Below are positions 54,811 to 63,177 of a DNA stretch of 64,000 nt, piece after piece; the stretch's first letter is position 1, and each line of letters opens with the position of its first letter. This DNA comes from Ureibacillus xyleni (GTDB lineage: Bacteria; Bacillota; Bacilli; Bacillales_A; Planococcaceae): positions 62,001 through 126,000 of the forward strand of contig NZ_OBMQ01000010.1 in the NCBI RefSeq assembly GCF_900217795.1, given 5' to 3'. The translations under genes were made by a program, and so were the position numbers. The notes beneath the pieces are model-generated. The model saw only the letters and a list, made by a program, of their open reading frames with translations, made no database searches and was not told the origin of the DNA.

Positions 54811-55578
54811 ATGAAAAAGCTGAAACTATTTTCAATGCTTGCTTTATTATTACTTGTACTCACAGGATGTCAAGCAGTTGAAAATCAAGAAGGGTTCTTT
54901 TATGGTACTTTTGTAAAACCGATGAATTGGTTATTAGATTTTTTAGGTAATGACTTATTTAATGGCAGTTATGGCTTAGCTATTATTGCGATTACGGTAG
55001 CGATTCGATTAATATTAATGCCGTTTATGTTGAAAAATTACCGTCAACAATCATTAATGAAATCGAAAATGGATGTTGTTAAACCGAAAATGGACGAGAT
55101 CCAAGCAAGATTAAAAGAAGCAAAAACAAAAGAAGAACAAATGGCAATTCAACAAGAAATGCTAACATTATACCGCGAGAATGGTATTAATCCATTAAAT
55201 ATGGGATGTTTGCCAATTGTTATTCAAATGCCAATAATTATGGGTCTTTATTTTGCAATTTTATACTCTGGGGATGTTAAAACTCATGAATTTTTATGGT
55301 TTAACTTAGGTAGCCCAGATATTTTAATGACCGCAATTGCTGGTATAGTTTATTTTGTTCAAGCGAAAGTTTCATTATGGACTGTGCCTGAAGCTCAAAA
55401 AGCTCAAATGAAATTAATGATTTATATTTCGCCAATTATGATTGTATTTATTTCATTCACATCTATGGCAGCTCTTCCACTTTATTGGTCAATCAGCGGA
55501 TTATTACTAATAGCTCAAACATATATTGGACGTAAATATTATTCTGAGCACCCTGCAAAACAAGCCGAGGTTAAATAA
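54811..55578 (+). CDS. yidC: YidC/Oxa1 membrane insertase lipoprotein, YidC2 type
   Basis: A 255-residue insertase. The signal peptide ends in lipobox LTGC (Cys20). Five membrane segments follow, starting YGLAIIAITVAIRLILMPFML. The groove arginine is in that first helix, and the charged hairpin KPKMDEIQARLKEAKTKEEQ is cytoplasmic. It inserts and folds membrane proteins with or without SecYEG. It is not beside rnpA/jag, so it is the second, YqjG-like copy. The B. subtilis yqjG gene is controlled by the arrest peptide MifM; no such leader is visible here. GTAGGTGG precedes the ATG. Confidence 0.93.
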   Translation: MKKLKLFSMLALLLLVLTGCQAVENQEGFFYGTFVKPMNWLLDFLGNDLFNGSYGLAIIAITVAIRLILMPFMLKNYRQQSLMKSKMDVVKPKMDEIQARLKEAKTKEEQMAIQQEMLTLYRENGINPLNMGCLPIVIQMPIIMGLYFAILYSGDVKTHEFLWFNLGSPDILMTAIAGIVYFVQAKVSLWTVPEAQKAQMKLMIYISPIMIVFISFTSMAALPLYWSISGLLLIAQTYIGRKYYSEHPAKQAEVK

Positions 55579-55592
55579 AACCTCGGTTTTTC
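55565..55592 (+). terminator. Terminator overlapping the yidC stop codon
   Basis: The stem CCGAGGTT / AACCTCGG is followed by TTTTTC. The left arm is the last codons of yidC and the stop lies in the loop. Confidence 0.9.
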
Positions 55593-55681
55593 TTGTTTTT
55601 AAAACTACAAAAGTTATATGAAGAAAATTGAAACAATTAGTGCTAAAATAGAACCATTGTAAAGGAAAGAGGCAATGTGGC

Positions 55682-56515
55682 ATGAAAGAGTATCGATATG
55701 TCAACAATAAAAAGTCAAATAAAGGTAAATACTTAATTAGTGGTATTCTAATTCTTTTAGCTATTATCATAAGTATTTACTTCTGGGGTACAAATCAAAA
55801 TAAATCTAGTTTAAATGATGACAACAAGGAGCAACAACAAACAGAGGAGAATACAGCCGATTCAGCAAATAACCAAATTACTGAGGATCAGCCTGAGGAA
55901 AGCCAAAATGGAGAGTCAACTACAGAACCAGTAGAAGAAAATAATGTAGATATAACAAACGGAGGCTATATTGAAGGCCAACCGGAACCGACCGAACCAA
56001 CTTATGTAGATGGGATACTTATTGCGAATAAAAAATATCCGTTACCGAGTAATTTTGCTCCAGGTGAAAATAAAGATGCCCGTGAAGCATTTGAAAAAAT
56101 GGCAGTAGATGCAAAAGAACTTGGGTTTGTGTTGGTTGCTTTTAGTACATATCGATCTTACGAATATCAGGAAACGTTGTATAACAAATACGTAGAACGT
56201 GATGGGAAAGAAAATGCGGATCGTTATAGTGCAAGACCTGGATACTCCGAACATCAAACTGGGTTTGCCTTTGATATTGGGGAAAAGGGTAAAGAGGATT
56301 TATGGCTAACAGAAGAATTTGGTGAAACGCCAGCAGGAAAATGGTTAGTTGAAAATGCACACAAATACGGGTTTATTCTACGATATCCAAAAGGCAAAGA
56401 GGCTATTACAGGGTATATGTATGAATCTTGGCATTTTAGATATTTAGGTGTAGATTTGGCGGCAAAAGTGAAGGCTTCAAATTTAACTTTAGAAGAATAT
56501 CTTAATATCCAATAA
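55682..56515 (+). CDS. Membrane-anchored VanY-type D-Ala-D-Ala carboxypeptidase (M15B)
   Basis: A 277-residue protein. It has an N-terminal membrane anchor (about residues 17-35), a long Gln/Glu/Asn-rich linker (about 40-100), then an M15B zinc peptidase. The ligands lie in YSEHQTGFAFDIG (His and Asp) and MYESWHFRYLG (His). The Arg of FSTYRSYEYQ is also conserved. It trims D-alanine (or L,D bonds) from wall peptides outside the membrane, as YodJ/LdcB/DacY do. AGAGGCAATGTGGC precedes the ATG. A terminator is shared with cls. Confidence 0.9.
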   Translation: MKEYRYVNNKKSNKGKYLISGILILLAIIISIYFWGTNQNKSSLNDDNKEQQQTEENTADSANNQITEDQPEESQNGESTTEPVEENNVDITNGGYIEGQPEPTEPTYVDGILIANKKYPLPSNFAPGENKDAREAFEKMAVDAKELGFVLVAFSTYRSYEYQETLYNKYVERDGKENADRYSARPGYSEHQTGFAFDIGEKGKEDLWLTEEFGETPAGKWLVENAHKYGFILRYPKGKEAITGYMYESWHFRYLGVDLAAKVKASNLTLEEYLNIQ

Positions 56516-56526
56516 AATCAAATTTA

Positions 56527-56573
56527 AAAGGGTTCTCAAAAATCGTGCTGATTTTGAGAACCCTTTTTTAAAT
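56527..56573. terminator. Strong bidirectional terminator
   Basis: The stem AAAGGGTTCTCAAAAATC, with its complement at 56551-56567, is followed by T6. It lies between convergent carboxypeptidase and cls genes. Confidence 0.93.
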
Positions 56574-56574
56574 G

Positions 56575-58032
56575 CTACAATATCGGTGTAAGTAATCTAG
56601 ATATAGATTCTTTAAACTTGATAAATAACGGGCGACTTTCATATTTTTCAAGGGTTAATTCGGTGCAATCTTGTATATCCTTTTCAAATATTTCTGCTAG
56701 CTCATGGGAAATTAAATGATCATAAATAAATGCATTTACTTCGAAATTTAAACTAAAGCTACGTACATCAATGTTTGCAGTACCGACTGTTGAAGCTTCA
56801 TCATCAACGACAATGGTCTTTGCATGAATAAAACCTTTCTCGTATATATATATTTTTGCGCCAGCTTTTAACAGCTGACCAACATAAGAATATGTTGCCC
56901 AGTATACAAACATATGGTCCGGCTTATTCGGTACCATAATTCGAACATCAATACCAGATAGTGCAGCAATTTCAATAGCTGTTAAGAAGCTACTATCAGG
57001 TATAAAATATGGTGTTTGAATATAAATATAACGTTTTGCATCCATTAACAATTTCAAATAGCCATTCTTAATCGTCGGCCATTCATTATCAGGTCCGCTT
57101 GATACAACTTGCATCGCTACGTTACCTTTTTTAGGGATGGCAGGGAAATAGCTTTCAGAATAATCGATATTGTTCTCACTTGCTTGATTCCAATCGAGCA
57201 AAAAGCGAGTTTGCAAAGGGTGTACAGAACTACCTTCAATTCTTATGTGAGTATCTCGCCAATAACCAAATCTCTTGTTTAACCCTAGATACTCATCTCC
57301 AACATTAAATCCACCGATATAACCAACTCGCCCATCGATTACAACGATTTTTCGATGGTTTCTAAAATTTAAACGGGGATTTAATAACGGTAGGATAGAG
57401 GGGAAGAATACCTCTACCTCTCCCCCTAAATCTAATAGTTCTTTGAAATGACTTTTTCGTAAACCACGAGAGCCCATCTCATCATAAAGAACTCGAACTT
57501 TCACGCCTTGTTTTGCTTTCTTTTTTAGTGCAGAGAATATCCGATTTCCAAGGTTATCCAGCTTGAAAATATAGTACTGAATATGAATATGATCTTTTGC
57601 ACTTAATATATCTTTAATTAAGGATTCAAATTTTTTGGTGCCATCGTCAAATATTTGTATATGGTTATCTTGTGTAAGAACGGAATCGCTTGTTTTCAAA
57701 TTCATGTGGATAAGACTTTTATATTTTTCTACAGTGTCAGTATTGAAATCCAGGGAGTTCTCTTCTAACGCTTCAATTTGATAATTAATAAGCTTATCAA
57801 TTCCGATATCTTTTTGGCCTTCCCATCTAAACAAATGCTTTTTCCTCATTTGTCTCCCGAGTAATAAATAAAGAACGAAACCAAATAGCGGGATGAAGAA
57901 AAGAACGAGAATCCAAGCCCAAGTTGATGACGGGTCCTTACGTTCTAAAAAGATGACAGTTATCGCTAGAATGAAATTTAGTATAAGAAGAATGAAAGGA
58001 ATATTAGTAATGGTACCAAACAAGAGGCTCAT
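56575..58032 (-). CDS. cls: Cardiolipin synthase
   Basis: A 485-residue phospholipase D superfamily enzyme that joins two phosphatidylglycerol molecules. Two N-terminal membrane helices (about 8-28 and 37-58) are followed by two HKD motifs, NHRKIVVIDGRVGYIGGFN (near residue 222) and HAKTIVVDDEASTVGTANID (near 400). Both are intact. GTAGGTGC precedes the ATG. Confidence 0.95.
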   Translation of the reverse strand: MSLLFGTITNIPFILLILNFILAITVIFLERKDPSSTWAWILVLFFIPLFGFVLYLLLGRQMRKKHLFRWEGQKDIGIDKLINYQIEALEENSLDFNTDTVEKYKSLIHMNLKTSDSVLTQDNHIQIFDDGTKKFESLIKDILSAKDHIHIQYYIFKLDNLGNRIFSALKKKAKQGVKVRVLYDEMGSRGLRKSHFKELLDLGGEVEVFFPSILPLLNPRLNFRNHRKIVVIDGRVGYIGGFNVGDEYLGLNKRFGYWRDTHIRIEGSSVHPLQTRFLLDWNQASENNIDYSESYFPAIPKKGNVAMQVVSSGPDNEWPTIKNGYLKLLMDAKRYIYIQTPYFIPDSSFLTAIEIAALSGIDVRIMVPNKPDHMFVYWATYSYVGQLLKAGAKIYIYEKGFIHAKTIVVDDEASTVGTANIDVRSFSLNFEVNAFIYDHLISHELAEIFEKDIQDCTELTLEKYESRPLFIKFKESISRLLTPIL

Positions 58033-58107
58033 GAAAATGCACCTACTTCGATTTTAATAAATCCATTATAACTGATTTAAATGTGCGAAAGAAATTTTTA
58101 ACTTGAC

Positions 58108-58914
58108 TTAGTATTGTTCTGCGTGCAAATATACTTTTGAAAAATCAAGATTCATTAATTCATTACTATTAATAAAGAATTTTAGAACGCCTGTATCTCC
58201 GTAGTTTATATTATGATCATCATTTGAAACAATTTGTAACAGAAGAGTGTCGAAGGATTCGAGGAACTTCGAATTTTTCCTCGTATCCGATTCAATAAAG
58301 TATGGATAACCGCCTATTTTATGTTCTGCTCCTAAATATGATTTAAAATATATTTCCTCAAGAGTAAGTTCATCATCACTAATAACACCGTAATGCGATA
58401 GGGGCTTTTTAAAGTATTTTTCTAGACGATAATCTGTAGCTGAAACTGGTTCGACATGAGTAGTAAACTTTAGTCCCATTTCATTTTCAATAGGGAAGTT
58501 ATTAAAAGGATTTAGATATGAAAAGTCCTGTGTAATTTCATTCTCAGGTAACAATGTTGGATAGTAACGGACTTTATAATTGTGCTGCCATAAAAGTTCA
58601 AGCACCTGTTGTTTGGGATTACATAAACTTTTAGAAATAAAAATTTGCAACAGGCCTTGAGTAGGAAATGGTTCAGGAAATGTTGCTTCAGAAAAATTTA
58701 TTTGAGCTAACAAGTACATATAATTTCCTTCAGAATCTTTAGGATGCGATTGTATTTTAGGTAAATAGGGATATCCGGCAAATTTGCTCTGGGTAAGGGA
58801 AATGATCGAGCGGTATGGGACAATTATTGAAGATGTTTGTAGGGAGGGTATTAACTTGTCACGAAAGCCTTCCAATTGTTGAGGTAAATCAAAGTTTTCT
58901 TTTGTCTCCAACAT
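58108..58914 (-). CDS. YwqG family protein (DUF1963)
   Basis: A 268-residue soluble protein with the DUF1963 pattern: SKFAGYPYLPK near the N-terminus, YLLAQINFSEATFPEPFPTQ with GLLQIFIS, HKIGGYPYFIES in the middle, and GDTGVLKFFINSNELMNLDF at the end. Function is unknown; homologues are common in Bacillus and occur beside toxin loci in some genomes, but not here. TTGGAGGAATT precedes the ATG. Monocistronic. Confidence 0.85.
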   Translation of the reverse strand: MLETKENFDLPQQLEGFRDKLIPSLQTSSIIVPYRSIISLTQSKFAGYPYLPKIQSHPKDSEGNYMYLLAQINFSEATFPEPFPTQGLLQIFISKSLCNPKQQVLELLWQHNYKVRYYPTLLPENEITQDFSYLNPFNNFPIENEMGLKFTTHVEPVSATDYRLEKYFKKPLSHYGVISDDELTLEEIYFKSYLGAEHKIGGYPYFIESDTRKNSKFLESFDTLLLQIVSNDDHNINYGDTGVLKFFINSNELMNLDFSKVYLHAEQY

Positions 58915-59050
58915 AATTCCTCCAACAAAGTTTGCTCAAATTCCACATAGAAAATGACCTTTGTCTAATTTATGAACTAATTTACTTTATTTTCCACAAT
59001 AACGCAAAAAACTAATCATATTTTTTGAAAAATTTTTCTAAAAAAGAAAA

Positions 59051-59079
59051 CACTGCGCAAAGTAAATATACGCAGTGAA
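59051..59079 (-). terminator. Terminator after the MFS gene
   Basis: The stem CACTGCG / CGCAGTG is followed on the minus strand by TTTTCTTTTTT. Confidence 0.8.
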
Positions 59080-59083
59080 ATCA

Positions 59084-60250
59084 TCATTCATGTTCAATTC
59101 GTAAAGAATTTTTTGACTTGTTAAAAATAATAATTAAGGAAATGGCCAATAAAGCTAATAAAATCGAGATGTAGTATGTAAGAGACATATCTACTTTAAA
59201 TAGTGTAGTGAAGAATAAAGGACCAATAATTCGCCCTAAATTGTCCATTGAATAAGTTAAACCTGCAGCTGTTCCATACTTACCACCTGACTCTTTAGAG
59301 CTTAGTGATACGACACACGTTCTGGCTAGAGCATTTCCTGCTGTAAATACACATAGCGCTAGACCAGCAATTACTAAATTTGAAGTTAAGGTAATAAGAA
59401 AAAGGCCGATTGCGGTAACAATTTGGGCACCTATTAACCATTTCGTTTCTGCTCCATCTTTAATACGACGAATAATTCCACCCTGTATTCCAGCATCAAC
59501 AAAACCGCTAAACATAAATAGCAAACCTAGTTGAAGTGGGGTAATGTTGATTTTCTGTATTTGGAATAACTGAAAAGTCGCTTCTACACCTGCTAATGTA
59601 AATGTCACAAAAAAGGAGAAAATGAGTAAATAACGAATGCGATATCGGAATAGATGTGACGCACCTTTAGGAATGATGAGCCTTTTGTTTGCCTCACCAA
59701 TACGCTCGGGTTCCTTTAACACGACTATAGCGTAAACAAATAGTGCTCCTATTAGTGAAGCTGATGCAATAAAGGGTAATTGCAAGTTAATATGACCTAA
59801 AACACCCCCAATTGCTGGTCCGAATATAAATCCTAAACCGATAGACATACCCATAAAGCCCATGTATTTATTGCGAGTTTCGTTCGTGGACATATCCGCA
59901 ATAAAGCCAGTTACAGAAGTATATAAAGCACCGGAGAATAGTCCTCCAATTAAACGGGAAATGTAGAGCATGAACAAGTTATTAATAAAAGCGCTAAAGA
60001 CGACAAAGCTTAAACAAAATCCAACAAGTCCGGTTAAAATTAATTGTTTTCTCCCTATACGATCGGAAAGTTGCCCCCAAAACGGTGCTGTAAAGAAGCT
60101 AGCAAGTGCATAAATTGTTAGTAATCCCCCAACATGTACCTCATCCCAACCTTGTTGAACAATCACTTCTGGTAATACAGGTATGATAATGCCAAATCCT
60201 AAATACACTAGAAATTGAACTGACATTAACAAAATGATTGGTTTTTTCAT
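59084..60250 (-). CDS. MFS drug-efflux-like transporter
   Basis: A 388-residue 12-helix carrier of the TetA/Bmr-like DHA1 group. Motif A is FWGQLSDRIGRKQLILTG between helices 2 and 3. The motif C region GLGFIFGPAIGGVLG in helix 5 is typical of antiporters that expel drugs. The substrate cannot be read. No regulator gene is adjacent. The ATG is preceded by a weak GCAGGG. Confidence 0.88.
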   Translation of the reverse strand: MKKPIILLMSVQFLVYLGFGIIIPVLPEVIVQQGWDEVHVGGLLTIYALASFFTAPFWGQLSDRIGRKQLILTGLVGFCLSFVVFSAFINNLFMLYISRLIGGLFSGALYTSVTGFIADMSTNETRNKYMGFMGMSIGLGFIFGPAIGGVLGHINLQLPFIASASLIGALFVYAIVVLKEPERIGEANKRLIIPKGASHLFRYRIRYLLIFSFFVTFTLAGVEATFQLFQIQKINITPLQLGLLFMFSGFVDAGIQGGIIRRIKDGAETKWLIGAQIVTAIGLFLITLTSNLVIAGLALCVFTAGNALARTCVVSLSSKESGGKYGTAAGLTYSMDNLGRIIGPLFFTTLFKVDMSLTYYISILLALLAISLIIIFNKSKNSLRIEHE

Positions 60251-60570
60251 GAAAACCCTGCTTTCTATCTGTATACATTGTAACTATTGTACATTGAGGA
60301 AAGAAAAGAAAACAAGTTGCAACAGGTGAAATTTGATGTGCGAATATAAAAGATGAATAAAACGAATAGTTTTTAGAAATTATGGACATGAGGTATTCAT
60401 TTAGTGCTTTTTGATTGACATTTATAAACTTGTAACATAAATGTAAACACATTTACGAAGAAACATGTTATGATATGGTAAATGAACTTGTCAGACCTCT
60501 AGTAAGATGAAACTTTTTTAATATCAAAAACGTTAGAAATTATATATATTCGGAAGGTTAGGTGGAAAGC
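60251..60570. other. 320-bp intergenic region
   Basis: It lies between the divergent MFS and 43-residue protein genes. It holds the inverted repeat AATGTAAACACATT around 60439-60452 and possible -10 sequences (TATGATATG near 60470). No gene is supported. Confidence 0.5.
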
Positions 60571-60702
60571 ATGCCGAAAGAAGTTGACATAAAGAAAATA
60601 GTTTCGAACTTATCAAAGTTAGGTGTTACTGCAACAGTTACAAAGTCTCGATTAGAATTATTAAAAGTATTAACACCACCAACACAAACTCCACAAGTAT
60701 AA
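60571..60702 (+). CDS. Small protein, 43 residues
   Basis: Its product starts MPKEVDIKKIVSNLSKLG, continues VTATVTKSRLELLKVL and ends in a Pro/Thr-rich tail PPTQTPQV. AGGTGGA is five bases before the ATG, and a TATGAT lies at about 60469, 100 bases upstream. It is basic with no membrane helix. I recognise no family. It stands alone, between divergent and convergent genes, with a terminator at 60782-60816. Confidence 0.6.
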   Translation: MPKEVDIKKIVSNLSKLGVTATVTKSRLELLKVLTPPTQTPQV

Positions 60703-60781
60703 TAATTCCCAAAAAGATTTGAAAATGATTAATCCCGACTATTGCACTAAGGGACGATAATTTATGTAGGGATTATATATC

Positions 60782-60816
60782 GAGTAGATGAGCAATTGTT
60801 CATTTACTCTTTTTTT
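60782..60816 (+). terminator. Terminator after the 43-residue protein gene
   Basis: The stem GAGTAGATGA / TCATTTACTC, with one G-U pair, is followed by eight T. Confidence 0.85.
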
Positions 60817-60820
60817 GTGT

Positions 60821-60857
60821 AAAAAAACCCTTGAATGAGAATTTTCATCCAAGGGTG
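60821..60857 (-). terminator. Terminator after rodA
   Basis: The stem ACCCTTG / CAAGGGT plus inner pairing is followed on the minus strand by seven T. Confidence 0.85.
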
Positions 60858-60886
60858 TTTGAACATTATTTTTTTTAGCTATTTTA

Positions 60887-62077
60887 TTAATCTTCTTCGT
60901 CGTTAGCTGAGAACATATATGTTCTGTAATGAAATTTCATACTAAATACAAGACCAATTGCAAGGGCATTTCCCATTAACGAACTACCACCGTAACTTAG
61001 GAATGGGAGTGGGATACCGGTAATTGGCAACAGTTGAATTGTCATCCCGATGTTTTCGAAAACGTGGAAGGTAATCATAGCAATAATTCCTGCGCACACA
61101 TAAGTACAAAACGGGTCTTTTAATGTTAATGTAGTTTTTGTTAAGTGATAAATGAGTAAGAAATATAAACAAATTACAAAACTAGATCCAATAAATCCCC
61201 ACTCTTCACCAATAACAGTAAAAATAAAATCGGTATGGTTTTCTGCGACGTAAACTTCTCGATCTAAATAGCCTTTACCAAATATTTCCCCGGACCCAAT
61301 TGCGTTTAAGGAAGTGATTAAATGATAACCCCAATCTGAAGAATAAGCATAAGGATCTATCCAAGAGTAAATACGTGCAAATTGGTAATGGCTAAAGCCA
61401 AACTTCTCTTCAAGAAATTGTTGCATATAAACTGCCATCCATAGCAAGGTCCCACCTACAGCAACTCCACTAATAAATACAGGGAGAATAATTTTCCATG
61501 AAATACCTGCTACAATGATGATTGCTGCCGTAATTGCTAAGAACACTAGGGATGACCCTAAGTCCGGTTGTGTCATAATAAATGCTAAAGGAACAAATAA
61601 TGCCAGACCTATTTTCCCTAAAAGCAGAAAGTCTGTTTTAATAGTCCTTATTCCGTATTGTTCGTGATGCTTACTGATTAACCTAGCAACGGCTAATATA
61701 TAAAATGTCTTCATAAATTCTGAGGGCTGAATATTCCCGATTGGTAAGTGGTACCAACTCTTTGCCCCGTTAATTGGCTCCCCAATTTGGCCTCGACCTT
61801 CAGGCATGAAGATTAGGAGAAGTAAGAGTAACACACCAAATCCGTATAAGTACCAAGACATTTTTTTATATTGATCCGGCTCAAAATACATAACGAAAGC
61901 TACAATGAATGCACCAATTACATACCATTGAAGTTGTTTTATTACGAAGTTTGTAGCACCATATTGACCTGATGTTTGGGCAGACGAAATTGCCAGCAAA
62001 CTAATAATTAAAAAGATAACTAGTATAAAAGCAAGCTTCCAATCAAAACGACCTGCAAAATTTCGATGATTTTCCAT
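60887..62077 (-). CDS. rodA: Peptidoglycan glycosyltransferase RodA (SEDS family)
   Basis: A 396-residue SEDS protein with ten helices. It polymerises lipid II for elongation of the rod wall. NGAKSWYHLPIGNIQPSEFM and GSGEIFGKGYLDREVYVAEN followed by HTDFIFTVIGEEWGF are the SEDS hallmarks, and the last loop is GIPLPFLSYGGSS. The presence of only one SEDS gene and no division cluster nearby favours RodA over FtsW. The ATG at 62077, with AAGGTGA five bases upstream, is preferred over GTG 62086. Confidence 0.9.
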   Translation of the reverse strand: MENHRNFAGRFDWKLAFILVIFLIISLLAISSAQTSGQYGATNFVIKQLQWYVIGAFIVAFVMYFEPDQYKKMSWYLYGFGVLLLLLLIFMPEGRGQIGEPINGAKSWYHLPIGNIQPSEFMKTFYILAVARLISKHHEQYGIRTIKTDFLLLGKIGLALFVPLAFIMTQPDLGSSLVFLAITAAIIIVAGISWKIILPVFISGVAVGGTLLWMAVYMQQFLEEKFGFSHYQFARIYSWIDPYAYSSDWGYHLITSLNAIGSGEIFGKGYLDREVYVAENHTDFIFTVIGEEWGFIGSSFVICLYFLLIYHLTKTTLTLKDPFCTYVCAGIIAMITFHVFENIGMTIQLLPITGIPLPFLSYGGSSLMGNALAIGLVFSMKFHYRTYMFSANDEED

Positions 62078-62274
62078 ATTGTTCACCTTATTAAATTATA
62101 ATAAATCGTAATCTTCCTCTTTCACGATTGCACATTTTACTTTAACATAGAAATGCAGAAAAAGGGTACTTTCGATTAGTTTTATGTTGAGACGAAAAGC
62201 GTAACGAAAATGTTTCAAAAAAGTAGATAACATCATATAATAATATTTGGACCAAAATATTGGAGAGTGATCGT

Positions 62275-63024
62275 ATGGCGAAGAAACAAAAAACTGCTGA
62301 AGATTTTATACACCATCTATATATACATATGAATGATGTCGACCATTTCGTCATTTTTAGCGGTTTATCATTAAAGCAGTTTGTTAATGCGGTCGAACCA
62401 ATACAGAACTTATTGTTATTAAAACATGACTACGAAGACGGCTCATTTAATATGCATACCCAATTTGATTTTATCCCGGGTGAAGATTTGAAAAAGTTTG
62501 TAAAGGAAATGGCAGATACAAAAGGTGATTTATGTTTTGTTGATTTTTTAAAGGAAAAAGAGCTAAACAATTTAACTCCATTTGAGCAAGCGGAATTACT
62601 TTATCTTAGCCATAAAAAAGAACCCATTCATTCTCCATTTTTTACGAAACTGTCAAATCGGTACGCGTACTATTGCTCCTTGAATGACAAAATGACGAAA
62701 ATTTACTTCCGTTTTCTAAATGACTACGAAGTTCTTGTTTCTAACGTATATAACCTATTAATAAAAGAAAAAGAAGGAAACGGTAGTTTTTGGCGAAGAA
62801 AGTCAAAAGAAGCAATTCCTAAAATAGATCCGATTATTTTAAAAGCATATCGTCCTTTTGTAAAAGAAGGCGCATTGTTATCCCTTTATAAGATGGATAA
62901 ACCGAATAATTGTTATGGTATAGAAATACGAACACTATCTGATTACGATTATCCTGACGAAGTATGGGATGACTTAGATGTTATTTTAAAACAAGATTAT
63001 GATGAATTGATAAAAATTTCTTAA
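62275..63024 (+). CDS. Uncharacterised soluble protein between rodA and ddl
   Basis: A 249-residue cytoplasmic protein that I do not recognise. The N-terminus is basic (MAKKQKTAEDFIHHLY). The middle is rich in aromatic and acidic residues, and a basic patch (FWRRKSKEAIPKID) precedes the last third. No signal, membrane helix or metal motif is present. GGAGAGTG lies before the ATG at 62275. It sits between two cell-wall genes and converges with nothing, so a wall-related role is only a guess. Confidence 0.75.
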   Translation: MAKKQKTAEDFIHHLYIHMNDVDHFVIFSGLSLKQFVNAVEPIQNLLLLKHDYEDGSFNMHTQFDFIPGEDLKKFVKEMADTKGDLCFVDFLKEKELNNLTPFEQAELLYLSHKKEPIHSPFFTKLSNRYAYYCSLNDKMTKIYFRFLNDYEVLVSNVYNLLIKEKEGNGSFWRRKSKEAIPKIDPIILKAYRPFVKEGALLSLYKMDKPNNCYGIEIRTLSDYDYPDEVWDDLDVILKQDYDELIKIS

Positions 63025-63177
63025 AAACTTTCTGTCCTTTTTTTTCGGGCGGAGAGTTTTTTCACTTTTTTGCACGAACTTTTATAATATATGTCATATA
63101 TAGGTTAATGTCTTGTATTATGATACTTGATATCATCATGTGTTAAACTAGAAATACTCAATTTTGGAGGTCAAATA

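Noticed and set aside
54661-54811. MifM-like arrest peptide before yidC2
   Set aside because: No frame with a start, ribosome site and membrane segment is present in the 150 bases.
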